Below are positions 14,970-16,217 of a stretch of DNA of 16,217 bases, piece by piece. Source of the DNA: Bacteroidota bacterium (GTDB taxonomy: Bacteria > Bacteroidota > Bacteroidia > UKL13-3). A program made the translations under genes and the position numbers. Numbering within the stretch: position 1 is the first letter of the stretch; each line of letters opens with the position of its first letter. A model generated the notes under the pieces. It was not told the DNA's origin and did not search any database. It saw only the letters and a list, made by a program, of their open reading frames with translations. Where the stretch lies: the NCBI GenBank assembly GCA_947462865.1, contig CANHRW010000025.1, forward strand, positions 1 to 16,217, given 5' to 3'.

Positions 14970-15107
14970 GAAAAACTTAAATTAATGATGTGAAATTCTA
15001 ATTGCGAACATACAAAATAGCGCCTAAATTCTTGTTGTCTCTTAAATTTTGATTTTAATTTCTAAAAAATAGGTTCTGAGCGCTGAAAATATCAAATTTG
15101 AAAACCC
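14970..15107. promoter_or_regulatory. Divergent spacer between yebC and the BtuF-like gene
   Basis: These 138 bases separate two outward-pointing genes and should hold both promoters. On the plus strand TAGGTTCT with a TTG 18 bases upstream is a poor -7/-33 candidate. On the minus strand TATTTTG (complement of 15013-15019) is one base short of TAnnTTTG. No B12 riboswitch features were recognised upstream of the BtuF-like gene, and the spacer is too short for a typical one. Confidence 0.4.
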
Positions 15108-15917
15108 ATGTCAAGTTCCATTCATATAAAAGATCAATTGGGTAGACCATTGCATTTTGAGAAAGTGCCACAACGCATAGTTTCATTGGTGCCGTCTATT
15201 ACTGAATTGCTAGTAGATTTAGGTTTAGCCGATTACTTGGTTGGGCGAACATTGTTTTGCATTCATCCTGAATCGATCAATAAAAAGGTACGTAAAATTG
15301 GCGGAACTAAAACACTCAAAATAGAACAGATTCAACAGCTTCAGCCTGATTTAATCATTGCTAACAAAGAAGAAAATACAGCATCACAGATTGCAACTTT
15401 GGCTGCTGAGTTTACAGTCTATATTAGTGAAATTAACACCATTGAAGCCTCGTATCAGTTTATACAAGCTATGGGAAATGTTTTGGGTGTAAATGATGCC
15501 GCAAATGCTATTATTGTACAGCACCAGCAAATTATTGCCTCGGTGAATCAACGCTATGCTAATCCAATTAAAGTAGCTTATTTGATTTGGAAAGCACCTT
15601 ATATGGCAGTAGCTGCAAACACATTCATTGATGACATGCTTAAAAAATCAGGAATGGTAAATGTATTTGCACATGCCAATAGTAGGTATCCAAAAACCAG
15701 TATTGCTGAATTAAATAACAAAAATATAGACCTGCTGTTGTTGTCGTCAGAACCCTTTCCATTTAAAGAAAAACACATCTTGGAAATGCAAGCTGAAGGG
15801 CTAAATATACCTTGTGTGTTGGTAGATGGAGAACATTTTAGTTGGTATGGCTCCAGATTATTACATGTTCAAGCCCAATTTATTGCAAGTCTGACCCAAA
15901 TCAAATCAATGCTGTGA
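15108..15917 (+). CDS. BtuF-like substrate-binding protein without signal peptide
   Basis: This 269-residue protein has the helical-backbone metal receptor fold used by periplasmic B12 (BtuF) and siderophore binding proteins. It opens with DQLGRPLHFEKVPQRIVSLV and PSITELLVDLGLADYLVG, then KIGGTKTLKIEQIQQLQPDL and IIANKEEN, which close the first lobe; the second lobe contains LIWKAPYMAVAANTFIDDML and LLLLSSEPFPF. This is closest to the cobalamin-binding branch. Unusually there is no signal peptide: the conserved fold begins within ten residues of the ATG and an in-frame TGA lies at 15099-15101, so the leader cannot have been missed upstream. It may work in the cytoplasm or be exported another way. 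The stop overlaps the start of the EamA gene (GTGA), pointing to co-translation. Ligand assignment to B12 is family-based and uncertain. Confidence 0.87.
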   Translation: MSSSIHIKDQLGRPLHFEKVPQRIVSLVPSITELLVDLGLADYLVGRTLFCIHPESINKKVRKIGGTKTLKIEQIQQLQPDLIIANKEENTASQIATLAAEFTVYISEINTIEASYQFIQAMGNVLGVNDAANAIIVQHQQIIASVNQRYANPIKVAYLIWKAPYMAVAANTFIDDMLKKSGMVNVFAHANSRYPKTSIAELNNKNIDLLLLSSEPFPFKEKHILEMQAEGLNIPCVLVDGEHFSWYGSRLLHVQAQFIASLTQIKSML

Positions 15918-16217
15918 ATAAAAACTTAGTTCCTTGGTTGGCCTTTTTTGCTGTATCCTTTTTTTGGGGTACCACCTATTTGGCTACACGCATTGGGGTG
16001 CAAACCTTTCCGCCTTTCTTGATGGCAGCTATTAGGCAAGGAGTTGCAGGCATTTGTTTGTTACTATATTTTATGTTTAGAGGCTATACTTTGCCAACTA
16101 AACAAGACCTAAAGAGTTTCTTTTTTACTGGTATCATTATGCTTGCAGGTGGCAATGGCATTATTACCTGGGGTATGCAATATGTTGACAGTGGTCTCAC
16201 ATCTTTGATTTGTGCAT
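15914..16217 (+). CDS. EamA/DMT-superfamily transporter, N-terminal part (3' end outside window)
   Basis: The first 101 codons are present and the frame is open at the right edge. The start is GTG 15914, overlapping the TGA of the BtuF-like gene by 4 bases; no nearby ATG precedes the conserved first helix. The protein shows the EamA pattern: first helix with FAVSFFWGTTYLATRIGVQ, then PPFLMAAIRQGVAGICLLLY as the second helix, and a third helix at FFFTGIIMLAGGNGIITWG followed by VDSGLTSLI. Full members have ten membrane helices in the inner membrane and export amino acids or other small metabolites; the substrate cannot be told from sequence. Confidence 0.9.
   Translation, partial: MNKNLVPWLAFFAVSFFWGTTYLATRIGVQTFPPFLMAAIRQGVAGICLLLYFMFRGYTLPTKQDLKSFFFTGIIMLAGGNGIITWGMQYVDSGLTSLICA

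Overview
The window looks like ordinary chromosome of a member of the Bacteroidota. Two proteins end in type IX secretion (T9SS) type A sorting domains with the FPVP/YPNP motif, one protein has the phylum-typical layout of HU-CCDC81-like N-terminus, one membrane helix and SPOR domain, the DNA is AT-rich, and starts lack clear Shine-Dalgarno sequences. The class cannot be fixed from this stretch. There is no tRNA, rRNA, CRISPR array, insertion sequence or phage gene.

Layout: the 3' end of a PduO-type cob(I)alamin adenosyltransferase gene (+) meets a SPOR-domain envelope protein gene (-) tail to tail, sharing a TTAA. A divergent spacer follows, then a T9SS-secreted PKD protein and recN (both +). 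A strong bidirectional terminator separates recN from the dominant object here, a 5.3-kb minus-strand gene for a 1774-residue secreted protein with 18 tandem Ig-like domains and a T9SS sorting domain. Divergent from it is an OmpR-type response regulator/histidine kinase pair (+). The kinase gene runs tail to tail, with a 3-bp gap, into a GNAT-nitrilase fusion gene that lies downstream of yebC (both -, 12-bp gap, probable operon). Divergent again are a leaderless BtuF-like binding protein and a truncated EamA/DMT transporter gene (both +, overlapping by 4 bp).

The genes do not form one pathway. Connections that can be argued are: two T9SS cargo proteins; a two-component system next to and divergent from a giant adhesin-like gene; and B12-related genes at both ends (adenosyltransferase and BtuF-like protein), which may be coincidence.

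The most unusual signal is in the Ig protein. Its 18 Ig-like domains alternate strictly between two cysteine types: odd domains have one Cys in a CAG/CSG motif before strand B, even domains have one Cys in a CG motif in the F-G turn. Cys to Cys from each odd domain to the next even one is always about 138-153 residues, and an extra non-Ig domain inserted between domains 1 and 2 carries both Cys types at the same register. This suggests disulfide staples between neighbouring domains. No gene-free stretch exceeds 300 bases; the spacers hold possible promoters, one terminator and a few small palindromes or repeats.
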